Notes: a model not told the origin generated them from the letters alone. Positions 1 through 9,149 are shown, counted from the stretch's first letter. The stretch: DNA of 64,000 nucleotides from Defluviitaleaceae bacterium (GCA_009777845.1 WRLD01000009.1:21059-85058), one strand, 5' to 3'. Translations and numbers: made by a program.

Positions 1-321
1 AAAAAAATAGTGTTCACGTACATGACAAACGAAATGCTAGAGAGCGTAAAGGCAAGCCACGCCGACCTAGACGGCATAGTGGAATACCTAATGACTACTC
101 GCAACGCACTAGTGGCAATTTTTGTGTACGAAAAAAAGGGCGAGCAGGGAAAGGCAAAGGTAAGCCTGCGTTCTCACGGGCCAGATGTGGGGCGTGTCGC
201 TTCCGCGCTTGGCGGCGGCGGACATGTTCTCGCGGCAGGCGCGACTGTGGACGGCACAGTGGACGAAATATTAAGGCTTGCACTAAAATTAGTGAAAAAG
301 GAAGTAGAGAAATTTTCGTGA
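1..321 (+). CDS. nrnA: DHH-family phosphoesterase, C-terminal end (NrnA-like), cut by window edge
   Basis: Only the last 100 or so residues are present; the frame is open to base 1, so the gene starts outside the window. The GGGGH motif of the DHHA1 domain lies near residue 68 of the visible part. Family members are Mn-dependent nano-RNases or pAp phosphatases that clear short RNAs and sulfur-assimilation by-product in the cytoplasm. The order nrnA-truB-ribF is common in Firmicutes and supports the call. Its stop overlaps the truB GTG start by four bases, which suggests translational coupling. The metal-binding DHH half is not visible, so activity cannot be judged here. Confidence 0.75.
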   Translation, partial: KKIVFTYMTNEMLESVKASHADLDGIVEYLMTTRNALVAIFVYEKKGEQGKAKVSLRSHGPDVGRVASALGGGGHVLAAGATVDGTVDEILRLALKLVKKEVEKFS

Positions 322-1169
322 ACGGTTTCATAAATATTTGTAAGGAAAAAGGCTATACATCTCACGATGTTGTCGCTATTATAAGAAAGTACACTCGCCA
401 AAAAACTGGGCATACTGGAACGCTTGACCCCGATGCAACTGGCGTGTTGCCTATTTGTGTAGGGCGCGCGACAAAGCTCGCCGACTATGTAGCGGCGCAG
501 GACAAGACCTACGCGGCGAGGATTGTTTTGGGTATTACTACCGATACTGGCGATATTTCGGGCAAAATCCTGTCGCAAAGGGCTGTTTCCGTTAGCCAAG
601 ACGAATTGCAGGCCGCGGCGTTGTCCTTTGTGGGCGAATACTGGCAAACTCCGCCGATGTATTCTGCGGTAAAGGTCGGCGGCAAAAAGCTGTACGAGCT
701 TGCGAGAAAAGGGCAGGAAATAGAACGCAAGCCGCGCCTGGTGAAAATATATGACTTAAAGATTACTGGCGATTGCTTAGAAATCACCTGCTCTAAAGGC
801 ACGTATATACGTAGTCTGTGCATGGATATAGGCGAGAAGCTAGGCTGCGGCGCGGCTATGGGTAGCTTGAACCGCATACGCAGTGGCGGATTTGCCATAG
901 AAAGCTCGTATTCATTAGAAGAAATAAAGACACGCGCCGCGGAAAACAGGCTTGACGAAATTATTATACCGCCCGAGCAGATTCTGCCCCTGCGTACCAT
1001 GACGATAGACCCCGAAAGCCTGCCGCGCGCCTTGAACGGCAACCCAGTGGAAATCGCCAAGCATTACCGAACAGGCGAAAAATTCTGGCTAAAAGACCCA
1101 GACGGTTGTATAATAGGCTTGTATAGCGTTAAGCGCGAGGGCTTGCTGTGTGTGGAGGTTATGTTTTAG
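318..1169 (+). CDS. truB: tRNA pseudouridine(55) synthase TruB
   Basis: This 283-residue protein converts U55 of the tRNA T-loop to pseudouridine. The signature GHTGTLDPDATGVLP lies at residues 31-45, with D37 as the expected catalytic aspartate, and the later motif YIRSLCMDIG matches the family. The GTG start at 318 sits inside the stop of the upstream phosphoesterase (GTGA overlap), so it is probably coupled to it. The length is normal for a TruB with a short C-terminal tail. It is followed directly by ribF, the usual Firmicute order. Confidence 0.95.
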   Translation: MNGFINICKEKGYTSHDVVAIIRKYTRQKTGHTGTLDPDATGVLPICVGRATKLADYVAAQDKTYAARIVLGITTDTGDISGKILSQRAVSVSQDELQAAALSFVGEYWQTPPMYSAVKVGGKKLYELARKGQEIERKPRLVKIYDLKITGDCLEITCSKGTYIRSLCMDIGEKLGCGAAMGSLNRIRSGGFAIESSYSLEEIKTRAAENRLDEIIIPPEQILPLRTMTIDPESLPRALNGNPVEIAKHYRTGEKFWLKDPDGCIIGLYSVKREGLLCVEVMF

Positions 1170-2032
1170 TGGTACTAACCATAGGGAAATTCGAGGGCAT
1201 TCACTTGGGGCATAGGGCGTTATTGCGTGAGGTGGTAGCACGCGCAGGCTCGCTCGGTTTGCAGTCGGCGGTGATTGTGTTTAAGCCGCACCCCTTTGTC
1301 GTTTTGGCGGACGAGGACTACAAGCCTATTTTTTCGGAGCAGGAGCGCGAGCGGCTAATAAAAAGCAACGGCATACAACGCATAATCACGTTAGATTTTC
1401 GGGAAATAGTGACAATGAACGCGCAGGATTTTTGCCAAAAGCTGTTTACGGAATACGGCACGAAGGAGATAATCGTAGGCGAGGATTACCGCTTTGGCAA
1501 CAACCGCGAGGGTACACTGCGTACCCTGCAACAAGCGGCGGCAAGGCACAACGCGGCTGTCCGTACCATCGCCAAGATTAACAACATCAGCACATCACGT
1601 ATACGAGAATTGCTCGCACAACAAAATTTCTGCGAAGCAGAAAAGCTCCTCGGCTTTCCGTTTTTTATAGAGGGTATCGTAACTAAGGGGCGACAGCTCG
1701 GCGGCAAGCTAGGCTTTCCCACACTGAATATTTATCCGCCAAGCGACAAGTTTCTGCCGCCGCGCGGCGTGTACACTACTCGTACCATTATTGACGGCGC
1801 GGAGATGGCAGGGCTTACAAATATTGGCGTTTGCCCGACTGTAAACGCCAACGAGGACGAGCGATTGTCCGTAGAAACGCATGTACCAAGCCTACAGGCT
1901 GGCGAGCTGTACGGACAAAAAATAAGAGTAGAATTTTTGCGGTTTATTCGCCCCGAGAAACGGTTCGGGGGTATAGAGGAATTGAAGGCACAGATAAGTG
2001 AAGATTTACGATATTTATTAACGCACATGTGA
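1148..2032 (+). CDS. ribF: Bifunctional riboflavin kinase / FAD synthetase
   Basis: Makes FMN and FAD from riboflavin. The N-terminal nucleotidyltransferase half has GKFEGIHLGH (residues 13-22), VGEDYRFG and ISTSRIREL; the C-terminal flavokinase half has GFPTLNI. The N-terminus is unusually short: only about a dozen residues precede the GxFxGxHxGH motif. Two starts compete: GTG 1148, which overlaps truB by 22 bases, and GTG 1169, whose G is shared with the truB TAG stop and which has GGAGG 11 bases upstream. I give the longer form; the shorter one would lose seven residues with no known motif. Confidence 0.93.
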   Translation: MCGGYVLVVLTIGKFEGIHLGHRALLREVVARAGSLGLQSAVIVFKPHPFVVLADEDYKPIFSEQERERLIKSNGIQRIITLDFREIVTMNAQDFCQKLFTEYGTKEIIVGEDYRFGNNREGTLRTLQQAAARHNAAVRTIAKINNISTSRIRELLAQQNFCEAEKLLGFPFFIEGIVTKGRQLGGKLGFPTLNIYPPSDKFLPPRGVYTTRTIIDGAEMAGLTNIGVCPTVNANEDERLSVETHVPSLQAGELYGQKIRVEFLRFIRPEKRFGGIEELKAQISEDLRYLLTHM

Positions 2033-2050
2033 AATCGCCGAAGGCGAGCC
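2024..2050 (+). repeat. Leader hairpin repeat, copy 1 (before lysA)
   Basis: CACATG followed by a TCGCC-GAA-GGCGA stem, ending 18 bases before the lysA start and overlapping the ribF stop. Closely related copies in the same sense orientation occur upstream of the SLH-protein gene and pgi. Confidence 0.6.
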
Positions 2051-2068
2051 GAAAGAGGAGGTAATGGT

Positions 2069-3313
2069 ATGACAGAAGTTACTGACAGGACTAATTTTTT
2101 TGAGGGGCATGACCCCCGCGAGCTAGTAGCAAAATATGGTAGCCCCTTGTATGTGTATAGCGAAAAAACCTTGCGTTTACGTTGTCGAGAAATGGTAAGC
2201 CTATCCTCTTGCCCAAACGTAATAGTAAATTATGCGGTCAAAGCAAACACAAATTTGACATTGTTAAAAATAGCGCGTGAATGTGGCTGCCGCGCGGATA
2301 TAAGCAGTATGGGCGAGGCAGTAGCCGCAATGGAGGCGGGCTTCCGTCCAGACGAAATGCTGTTTATGGTAAATAATGTTTCCGCCGACGAGCTGAGCTT
2401 TGCCGTAGAAAAGGGTATTACTGTTTGTGTGGATTCGCTGACACAATTAGCTACACTCGGCCGCTTGAACCCAGGGGGCAAGGTGGCTGTGCGTTTTAAT
2501 TCTGGCGTGGGCGGCGGCCATCACGAGAACGTGGTAACAGGCGGCGACGGCACAAAGTTTGGCATAATGCCCGACAAAATAGCCATGGTGAAGCTGCTTG
2601 CCAAGCAGAATAACTTAAAAATAGCAGGAATAACTCATCATATCGGCTCGCAAAATTGGGGCGACTTGTACTTGGCTGGCGTTGACGCTATTCTAAAAAT
2701 CGCGCGTGAGTTTAGCGATTTGGAATTTATTGACTTTGGCGGCGGCTTTGCCATTCCCTACAACAAGCAAAACGGCGAAAAGCCGCTAGACCTGCGTGCT
2801 TTAAGCAGTGCGTTGGATTCCAAGCTGTTTGATTTCAATAAGGAATACGGAAAATCCGTAAACTTTATAATCGAGCCTGGGCGTTATATCGCCGCGGAGT
2901 GCGGCGTGTTGCTTGGTACCGTTCATTCGGTAAAATCTAACAACACGAAAAATTTCGCAGGCACGGACTTGGGCTTTTCTGTTTTTAAACGCCCTACCGT
3001 GTATGATGCACACCACGACATTGAGATTTACCGCGGACAAAGTGCGGCAAGCACCAAGACCAAAAACGTCAATATAGTGGGAAATCAATGCGAATCGGGC
3101 GATTATATAGCCAAGGAGCGAGAGCTTCCAGAGCTTTTTGACGGCGATATAATCGGCGTTTTGGACGCTGGGGCGTACGGCTACTCTATGAGCTGTCAGT
3201 ACAATTTCCGTCCGCGCCCGGCAGAGGTACTAATTCAGTTGGACAAAAGCGTAAAATTGATACGCCGCCGCGACAATTTTACTGATATGCTTGCGAATAT
3301 GGTGGGATTATAA
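2069..3313 (+). CDS. lysA: Diaminopimelate decarboxylase (LysA family)
   Basis: A PLP enzyme of fold type III, most likely converting meso-diaminopimelate to lysine in the cytoplasm. The Schiff-base lysine is K58 in NYAVKAN. HHIGSQ (190-195), GGGF (224-227), EPGR (269-272), CESGD (341-345) and AYGYSM (369-374) are all present, and the 414-residue length is normal. GAGGAGG precedes the ATG. A 2-codon ATG frame starts five bases earlier and is not a gene. Some fold-III paralogues act on other amino or carboxynorspermidine substrates; the DAPDC call rests on the CESGD and AYGYSM motifs. Confidence 0.88.
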   Translation: MTEVTDRTNFFEGHDPRELVAKYGSPLYVYSEKTLRLRCREMVSLSSCPNVIVNYAVKANTNLTLLKIARECGCRADISSMGEAVAAMEAGFRPDEMLFMVNNVSADELSFAVEKGITVCVDSLTQLATLGRLNPGGKVAVRFNSGVGGGHHENVVTGGDGTKFGIMPDKIAMVKLLAKQNNLKIAGITHHIGSQNWGDLYLAGVDAILKIAREFSDLEFIDFGGGFAIPYNKQNGEKPLDLRALSSALDSKLFDFNKEYGKSVNFIIEPGRYIAAECGVLLGTVHSVKSNNTKNFAGTDLGFSVFKRPTVYDAHHDIEIYRGQSAASTKTKNVNIVGNQCESGDYIAKERELPELFDGDIIGVLDAGAYGYSMSCQYNFRPRPAEVLIQLDKSVKLIRRRDNFTDMLANMVGL

Positions 3314-3326
3314 AAGGAGATTAGCA

Positions 3327-4343
3327 ATGATTGGCACAGATATTGGAATAGACCTTGGAACGGCTTCGGTGTTGGTGTATATTAAGGGGCAGGGCACAGT
3401 GCTTAAAGAGCCGTCCGTGGTCGCAATTAACAAGGACACCGACAAAATTATGGCGGTGGGCGAGGAAGCGCGCAGTATGCTTGGCCGCACGCCTGGAAAT
3501 ATAATCGCAATACGCCCTATGAAAGAGGGAGTAATTTCCGATTACCATATCACTGAAAAGATGTTAAAATACTTTATAAACAAGGCAGTGGGGCGGCCGC
3601 TTATGCGTAAGCCGCGCATTGCCATTTGTGTGCCGTCTAACGTGACCGAGGTAGAACGCCGCGCCGTGGAGGAAGCGGCGGTACAGGCAGGGGCTAGGCA
3701 GGTTTATATAATAGAAGAACCTATTGCGGCGGCGATTGGCGCGGGTATTGATATAGCGCGCGCGTGCGGCAGTATGATTATCGACATAGGCGGCGGCACA
3801 ACTGACGTTGCGGTTATTTCGCTGGGCGGTACGGTTGTTTCCAATTCAATCAAAACGGCTGGCGACCATTTTGACGAGGCGATTATCCGCTATATGCGGA
3901 AAAAGCACAATATCCTTATAGGCGAACGCTCCGCCGAGGACTTGAAAATCCACGTAGGCACGGCGTACCCCCGCACGGTTTCCGCAAGCATAGAGGTACG
4001 CGGACGTAATTTGATTACTGGCTTGCCGAAAAATATCGCCGTGACCTCGGAGGAAATGCAGGAGGCGTTAGCCGAATCCGTAGCGGCGGTAGTGGAAGCG
4101 GTACACACCGTATTAGAAAAAACGCCGCCCGAGCTGGCTTCCGACATAGCCGACCGCGGAATCGTAATGACTGGCGGCGGCAGTCTGCTGTACGGCTTAG
4201 ACAAGCTATTACGCGAGAAAACAGGAATAAACACAATTATCGCCGAGGACGCTGTTTCCTGCGTTGCAATCGGGACAGGGAAATATATAGAATATATTTC
4301 TATGGGGAAAATCAATCCTATGGACGCTAGGTTTTCAAAGTAG
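3327..4343 (+). CDS. mbl: MreB-family actin homologue, Mbl type
   Basis: A 338-residue bacterial actin that organises lateral cell-wall synthesis. Actin-fold ATP-binding motifs are visible: DIGIDLGTASV at the N-terminus, DIGGGTTDVAVIS near residue 146 and TGGGSLLYGLD near the C-terminus. I chose ATG 3327 because AAAAGGAGA precedes it; a longer frame from 3291 overlaps lysA. The following genes are two FlgF/FlgG-type proteins, the same order as mbl-flhO-flhP of Bacillus subtilis, and there is no mreCD next to it, so Mbl fits better than MreB. Confidence 0.9.
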   Translation: MIGTDIGIDLGTASVLVYIKGQGTVLKEPSVVAINKDTDKIMAVGEEARSMLGRTPGNIIAIRPMKEGVISDYHITEKMLKYFINKAVGRPLMRKPRIAICVPSNVTEVERRAVEEAAVQAGARQVYIIEEPIAAAIGAGIDIARACGSMIIDIGGGTTDVAVISLGGTVVSNSIKTAGDHFDEAIIRYMRKKHNILIGERSAEDLKIHVGTAYPRTVSASIEVRGRNLITGLPKNIAVTSEEMQEALAESVAAVVEAVHTVLEKTPPELASDIADRGIVMTGGGSLLYGLDKLLREKTGINTIIAEDAVSCVAIGTGKYIEYISMGKINPMDARFSK

Positions 4344-4404
4344 GGGGAAATAGGGGCTAATGTTTTTTCGGTGAAATGACGATATACATCAGAGGGGGAA
4401 TTTT

Positions 4405-5172
4405 ATGCTTAGAGGAATATACACATCTGCGCTTGGCATGATTACGCATATGCAACGCACAGACATAACCGCAAACAACATGGCGAACGTAGGCACAATA
4501 GGCTACAAGCGCGACCATGTTGTTTCGCATGAGTTTTCGGACGTGTTAATATCGAGAATGAACGACCCTGGCTTGCGTATGTTCAAAAGTATGCCAATCG
4601 GCACAGTAAACCCCGGCGTATTCGTGGACGATGTTTTTACCGCGTTTACGCAAGGTGCGTTGGAGCAAACAGGCAACCCCTTAGACCTTGCGCTTTCGGG
4701 ACAGGGCTTTTTTGTGGTAAACCTAAACGGCGAGGAATTGTACACTCGTGACGGTGCGTTTACTATGGCAAACGGCTTACTGCTTACGCAAGAGGGCGGA
4801 CGAGTGCAGGGCATGAACGGCGATATAAACCTGCCCGAGGGACACATTGTTATAGGCGAGAACGGCAATGTTTTTGTCAACGGCGAGCATATAGACACAC
4901 TGCGTATGGCTAATTTCAACCGTGACGGTTTACATAGCCTACGCAAAATGGAGGACAACTTCTATCGCGCTTCGGAACACACGGACGGTACACAAATTCC
5001 GTTTGAGGGGATAGTAGCGCAGGGCTTTTTGGAAGCATCTAACGTGAACATTGTACAAGAAATGGTAAACATGATTACTAATACGCGTGCTTATGAAACG
5101 AACGCGCGAATGATAACTTTGCAAGACGGTACGTTGCAGCGCGCTGTGAATGATATAGCTCGTAGGTCGTAA
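4405..5172 (+). CDS. flgF: Flagellar hook-basal body protein, FlgF/FlhO type
   Basis: 255 residues. It has the N-terminal rod-protein motif (SALGM, then TANNMANVGTIGYK at residues 22-35) and a C-terminal flg_bbr segment (EASNVNIVQEMVNMI). These helices pack as a coiled coil in the flagellar rod. GAGGGGG lies upstream of the ATG. It is followed after 23 bases by a second paralogue; in Bacillus this pair is FlhO-FlhP, so FlhO is an equally good name. Confidence 0.88.
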   Translation: MLRGIYTSALGMITHMQRTDITANNMANVGTIGYKRDHVVSHEFSDVLISRMNDPGLRMFKSMPIGTVNPGVFVDDVFTAFTQGALEQTGNPLDLALSGQGFFVVNLNGEELYTRDGAFTMANGLLLTQEGGRVQGMNGDINLPEGHIVIGENGNVFVNGEHIDTLRMANFNRDGLHSLRKMEDNFYRASEHTDGTQIPFEGIVAQGFLEASNVNIVQEMVNMITNTRAYETNARMITLQDGTLQRAVNDIARRS

Positions 5173-5195
5173 TAAATAAAAGGAGTTGATTTACC

Positions 5196-6014
5196 ATGAT
5201 GCGTTCACTTTGGACATCTGCATCGGGCATGACTGCACAAATGCTTAAAATTGATACCGTTACAAACAATATAGCTAACGTAAACACAACGGGCTTTAAG
5301 AGCGAGCGTATAGAATTTAAGACATTACTATATGAAACCATGCAAAGGGCAGACCTTGACCCAGTCAATATGACAGGGCGGCCTGTTAATTTGCAGGTGG
5401 GGCATGGCGTACGCCCTGCCGCGACTACTCGGAGCTTTGTACAAGGGCCGTTGCAAAGAACTGACCGCACTATGGATTTTGCCATAGAAGGCCCTGCGTT
5501 TTTTGAGGTTCGGATTAGCCCAGACGAGTATGTGTACACGCGCGACGGTTCTTTCCATTTTATGCCAACAGATGACGGCAGCTTAATGCTTGTCACCTCG
5601 GACGGTTTTCCGATAATGACCGTGGACGGCGACGAGGTTATTTTGCCTAACGGTATCACCGAGGACGACATAACCGTAACCCCCGAGGGTACGTTTTTCT
5701 CTACGATTGATGGGATTTTTGAGGAAATGGGCTTCCAGTTCCGCCTTGTTCAGTTCTCGAACCCTAACGGAATGGAAGCAGTCGGGAACAACTTTTTCAT
5801 AGAAACGGTAGCCTCTGGCGTGCCGCTTTCGGAAGCGGACGGCGAAACAGGCGTATCTAGCCGAATAAGACAGGGCTTCCTTGAAATGTCAAATGTTTCC
5901 ATTGCCGAGGAAATGATAGGAATAATCACCGCCCAACGCGCTTTTGATACAAATTCGCGCGGAATAACGACATCTAATGAAATGTTGCAGACTGCTAATC
6001 AGTTGGTGAGGTAG
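5196..6014 (+). CDS. flgG: Flagellar distal rod protein, FlgG/FlhP type
   Basis: 272 residues. N-terminal rod motif TNNIANVNTTGFKSER and C-terminal EMSNVSIAEEMIGII are clear. The protein should polymerise in the distal rod after export by the flagellar type III system, so no signal peptide is expected and none is seen. AGGAG precedes the start. It shares its transcription unit with the upstream FlgF paralogue; a large hairpin separates it from the next gene. Confidence 0.9.
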   Translation: MMRSLWTSASGMTAQMLKIDTVTNNIANVNTTGFKSERIEFKTLLYETMQRADLDPVNMTGRPVNLQVGHGVRPAATTRSFVQGPLQRTDRTMDFAIEGPAFFEVRISPDEYVYTRDGSFHFMPTDDGSLMLVTSDGFPIMTVDGDEVILPNGITEDDITVTPEGTFFSTIDGIFEEMGFQFRLVQFSNPNGMEAVGNNFFIETVASGVPLSEADGETGVSSRIRQGFLEMSNVSIAEEMIGIITAQRAFDTNSRGITTSNEMLQTANQLVR

Positions 6015-6024
6015 TTTTAGAATG

Positions 6025-6070
6025 AACTCGCCGCTTGGCAAATGCTAAAGCATTTGCCGTTTGGCGAGTT
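6025..6070 (+). terminator. Large interrupted hairpin between flgG and the rod-binding gene
   Basis: An 8-bp outer stem (AACTCGCC / GGCGAGTT) and a 9-bp inner stem (GGCAAATGC / GCATTTGCC) are separated by a four-base internal loop on each side. There is only a short TTT after it, so it may be a weak terminator, an attenuator or an mRNA processing site that lowers expression of the downstream gene. Confidence 0.45.
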
Positions 6071-6118
6071 TTAAAGGCTCGTCTTTTATGTAGAGCTTGC
6101 CTAAAGGAGGAATTTCGC

Positions 6119-6490
6119 ATGGAAATTTCTGGTATATTTTCGGTTGATTCCCACGCCGCGATTATGCAGACACAAAATAAGGAAAACGAATACAGCCAAT
6201 TTCAAGCAATTCTCGACAAAACCATGGGTGAAGCCGCCGAGGCACTTAACGACAGCGAGCTGGCACAAATCAGAAAAGCCGCGGAAATGTTTGAGTCGTA
6301 TTTCCTTAATCAGATGTTCCGCCAAATGCGTACAGTAAACTTTGACGAGGACGGATTTATTCCGCGCGGCAACGCCGAACGCATTTTTACAGAAATGCTT
6401 GACGAGGTGATTTCCGACCAAGCCGCAAAGCAAGGCGGTGTCGGGCTTGCGGATATGCTTTATGCGCAGATGACTAAGAGCTTTGGCTGA
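6119..6490 (+). CDS. flgJ: Rod-binding protein (FlgJ N-terminal domain)
   Basis: 123 residues. The single recognisable domain is the rod-binding domain (IRKAAEMFESYFLNQMF, then GNAERIFTEMLDE, then the typical GGVGLADMLYAQM end). It lacks the muramidase domain found in proteobacterial FlgJ, as usual for Firmicutes. The ATG at 6119 is preceded by AAAGGAGG; a longer frame from 6035 runs back through the hairpin and is not likely used. It closes the mbl-flgF-flgG block. Confidence 0.82.
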   Translation: MEISGIFSVDSHAAIMQTQNKENEYSQFQAILDKTMGEAAEALNDSELAQIRKAAEMFESYFLNQMFRQMRTVNFDEDGFIPRGNAERIFTEMLDEVISDQAAKQGGVGLADMLYAQMTKSFG

Positions 6491-6520
6491 TATAAAAAAG
6501 GGCTATGCCCTTTTTTATAT
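6491..6520. terminator. Bidirectional rho-independent terminator
   Basis: AAAAAAGGGC-TAT-GCCCTTTTTT. It serves both the flagellar block (+) and the convergent AraC gene (-), whose stop lies in its T-tract. Confidence 0.85.
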
Positions 6521-7447
6521 GTTTTTCACTGGCAACCATATTTCGCTGATATAGTCTGGTGAGCCTTTATCACCGTCCGTATAAAGTTCAAAGTCATATG
6601 ACGGTAAAATTTCATATTTTGCCTGTGGTAGCCATTCGCTGTAAATCCGCTTCCACATTTCTTGAATGGCGAGAGGCATTGCGCCGACACATTTGAAAAC
6701 TGCCCATGTGCATTTAGGGACTTGCCAGATTTCAAAGCCGTCTGGCACTTCTTGACGTTCCCGCATAAAATCGCCTATGCCGTAGCGAAAGTTCTTAGAA
6801 TCCTCTGACATATCGCCGCAAACACCTAAAACAGGCACAACCGTTTTTGCAAGCCCTGTTGCAAAATATTCACACCAAAAAGCAGGTATTTGAGTGGAAT
6901 TTCCCTCCTCTACCTCCACGTTTTTTGCTTTTACAACAACCTCGAACGCTTGCTTTTCTTCAATTCTGTAATCCATAATTGAACCACCCTCCATAATAAT
7001 TTTAATAGTAAGACGGCTATATAATTTTAGGTCTGGGCTATATTGTTTTGCCGCACTAGGCGCAATTCCATGGAAACGCTTGAACGCTTTGGAAAAACTT
7101 TCTGAAGTTTCGTAACCGTACTTTATGGCAACATCAATAACCCTAACATCTTTATGGGTAAGTTCAAGTCCCGCAAGGGATAAACGCCTGTTGCGAATGT
7201 ATTCGCCTATAGTTAAACCTGCCAAAGCAGAAAATCCCCTTTGCAGATGTGCGGTTGACATATGCACTTGCATAGCGATTTGTGCGAGCGAAATTTCATC
7301 AAGCAAATGATTCTCAGTGTAATCAATCGCCCTGTTAAGCGTTTCGACCCAATTTATACCACCGCCCCCTTTCAATAATATTGTACAAGGCTTTGTAAAT
7401 CGGTTCATGTCGTGTAGTGCTTTGTTTTGTCCACGTTTGTGTTTCAT
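6515..7447 (-). CDS. AraC-family regulator with GyrI-like effector domain
   Basis: 310 residues with two parts. Residues about 35-135 are a two-HTH AraC DNA-binding domain (LAQIAMQVHMSTAHLQRGF, then VAIKYGYETSESFSKAF). Residues about 155-308 are a GyrI-like small-molecule-binding domain (FEVVVKAKNVEVEE, FEIWQVP). This order is seen in Rob/BltR-type regulators sensing drugs or metabolites. The ATG at 7447 overlaps the stop of the upstream permease (ATGA), so it is probably co-translated with the transporter and may regulate it. A shorter start at 7408 is possible. Confidence 0.85.
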   Translation of the reverse strand: MKHKRGQNKALHDMNRFTKPCTILLKGGGGINWVETLNRAIDYTENHLLDEISLAQIAMQVHMSTAHLQRGFSALAGLTIGEYIRNRRLSLAGLELTHKDVRVIDVAIKYGYETSESFSKAFKRFHGIAPSAAKQYSPDLKLYSRLTIKIIMEGGSIMDYRIEEKQAFEVVVKAKNVEVEEGNSTQIPAFWCEYFATGLAKTVVPVLGVCGDMSEDSKNFRYGIGDFMRERQEVPDGFEIWQVPKCTWAVFKCVGAMPLAIQEMWKRIYSEWLPQAKYEILPSYDFELYTDGDKGSPDYISEIWLPVKNI

Positions 7448-8088
7448 CTAAAAACAAACCGAAAAACCCGTTCCGTCAAATAACTAAGCAAAATAATAGT
7501 AATCGTCCAAGCGAAAAGGTCGGCGGTGTTCAAGAAAATACGCGCCGTGTGCAAATTCGCGCCGATTGTGCCGCGTACTATGCCAATCAGCTCGGCGGCG
7601 ACACCAGATTTCCACGCAAAGCCGATTGCGGAGCTTGCCGCGGAGGCTACATAGGGCCGCACGGTTTTGAAATAAATAAAATAGATTTTTTTGTGCAGGG
7701 GTACTTTAAACAGGGTGGCCATTTCCAATAATTTTGGCTCTGTGCTTTGTATGCCCTTTAGCGTGTTGTAAAAAATAATGGGCAAAACCGTGACAAATGC
7801 GATAAAAACCGACAAATTAGATGGGTGGAACGCCATCAACGCCAACAGCGTAAACGAAGCAATCGGCACGGCGTTTAGCACATTGATGGCAGGGCTTATT
7901 AGCGCGTGGAAAGCGCGGAGCTTCGCACAAAGCGCGGAAATAAGCACGCCAGCGCATAACGCAAGAACAAAGCCAAGCATAACGCGCCCTAGCGTTGTGC
8001 CTATGCTTTGCCAAAAATCAAGCCCTTTCGCCAACGCAAAAAGCCGCGCGAGTGTTGCACGCGGCGAAACAATTATTATGTCGCTCAT
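7444..8088 (-). CDS. ABC transporter permease, SsuC/TauC/ThiX type
   Basis: 214 residues from the first ATG, with the BPD inner-membrane permease core (GTTLGRVMLGFVLAL) and about five membrane segments. The coding frame stays open for 27 to 30 more codons upstream and encodes a typical first membrane helix (LPPILFWLLVWEALAAF), overlapping the lipoprotein gene. No ATG, GTG or TTG exists there, so a CTG (8169) or ATT start behind AGGAGG is likely. It should work with the upstream lipoprotein. No ATPase gene is nearby, so the ATP-binding subunit must be encoded elsewhere. Confidence 0.82.
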   Translation of the reverse strand: MSDIIIVSPRATLARLFALAKGLDFWQSIGTTLGRVMLGFVLALCAGVLISALCAKLRAFHALISPAINVLNAVPIASFTLLALMAFHPSNLSVFIAFVTVLPIIFYNTLKGIQSTEPKLLEMATLFKVPLHKKIYFIYFKTVRPYVASAASSAIGFAWKSGVAAELIGIVRGTIGANLHTARIFLNTADLFAWTITIILLSYLTERVFRFVFR

Positions 8089-8140
8089 AAAAGCCGCTAA
8101 CGCTTCCCAGACTAAAAGCCAAAAAAGGATTGGCGGCAGC

Positions 8141-9115
8141 TTAATTGCTAAAGAAGAAATTTTGGTCAGGCATATCGCCTCCTACAAGCGCTGGTTCGCT
8201 ATCGTATAAAACTTGGTAAAAGCCCAAAAGATTGCGGCGCATTTCTTCGCCTGTGAAAAAAACTATATTGGAACGCGGAATCGATGCCTCGGCGACAGCC
8301 GCAGAGGGAATTAGCCCAAAATCCACAGCAAGCTCCGCGCCTGCGGACACGTCCGAATTAACGAAGCTAACGGAGCTTTGGTATTCTTCGAGCATAATTT
8401 CAACGAGCGCGGCGTTGTTTTCCAAAAACTCGCGCCTTGCTATGACTACGCTCATAATCAAGTCATGCTCGGACACGCGCGCCCATTCCTCGCCTAGGTC
8501 AAGCACGGCGTTAAGCCCAAGTTCCCGCGCAAGCACTGTACTGGCGAAAGGCTCGGGCAACAACGCGACCTGCGCTTGTCCGCTTTCCAACAACGCGGCC
8601 ACCTCCGTATGCTCCGCGCGAAATTCCAAGGTCACGTCCTCGCCGGGAACAAGCCCGTTCTGTGTCAGTACATAGTTTAACGCGATTTCGGGCGTTATGC
8701 CCTGTCCGTACAGGTAGACCGTCTTGCCAGCCAAGTCCGCGACCGAGTTTATTTCGTCCGTAGCTAGTATATGCAAATTGCCGAGCGTTACTACAGCCAG
8801 CGCCTGCACGTCCATTCTGCTATACAAAACCGCCGCCAGATTGGCAGGAACGACCGCCACATCTGCGTTGCCCTGCAACAAAAGCGGCGCGACAAGGTCG
8901 GGCGAGCCAAGCAACTCAAATTCGTAATTGTTGCGCGCCGCGCCGTTGTTTTGCGCGTCCATAAGCTGTAACAAGCCCATGGCGGTAGGGCCGCGCATTG
9001 CTACTATGCGAATGGGCGGGGTGTCGGCGGAGGGGTCGTGAGGGGGTGGGGTGGGGGAGCAGGAGGTTAGGATTAGGGTGAGGAGTAGAAGTAATAGGTG
9101 GATAAATTTTTTCAT
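8141..9115 (-). CDS. ABC transporter substrate-binding lipoprotein, NMT1/SsuA type
   Basis: 324 residues with a signal peptide and lipobox LTSC (cysteine at residue 19), so the mature protein is anchored outside the membrane. The fold is that of NMT1/THI5-like and SsuA binding proteins: GNADVAVVPANLA, then VADLAGKTVYLYGQG. Ligands in this family include sulfonates, pyrimidines and thiamine precursors; the sequence does not decide. AAGGAG precedes the ATG. It overlaps the probable true start of the permease. Confidence 0.85.
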   Translation of the reverse strand: MKKFIHLLLLLLTLILTSCSPTPPPHDPSADTPPIRIVAMRGPTAMGLLQLMDAQNNGAARNNYEFELLGSPDLVAPLLLQGNADVAVVPANLAAVLYSRMDVQALAVVTLGNLHILATDEINSVADLAGKTVYLYGQGITPEIALNYVLTQNGLVPGEDVTLEFRAEHTEVAALLESGQAQVALLPEPFASTVLARELGLNAVLDLGEEWARVSEHDLIMSVVIARREFLENNAALVEIMLEEYQSSVSFVNSDVSAGAELAVDFGLIPSAAVAEASIPRSNIVFFTGEEMRRNLLGFYQVLYDSEPALVGGDMPDQNFFFSN

Positions 9116-9149
9116 GGGTAAGGCTCCTTTTTGATTTTTTAGAAAATAA

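Noticed and set aside
2801..3088. 95-codon antisense frame in lysA
   Set aside because: Shadow frame without conserved features.
7124..8209. Plus-strand frames opposite the AraC, permease and lipoprotein genes
   Set aside because: No ribosome sites or families; the minus-strand genes explain the open frames.
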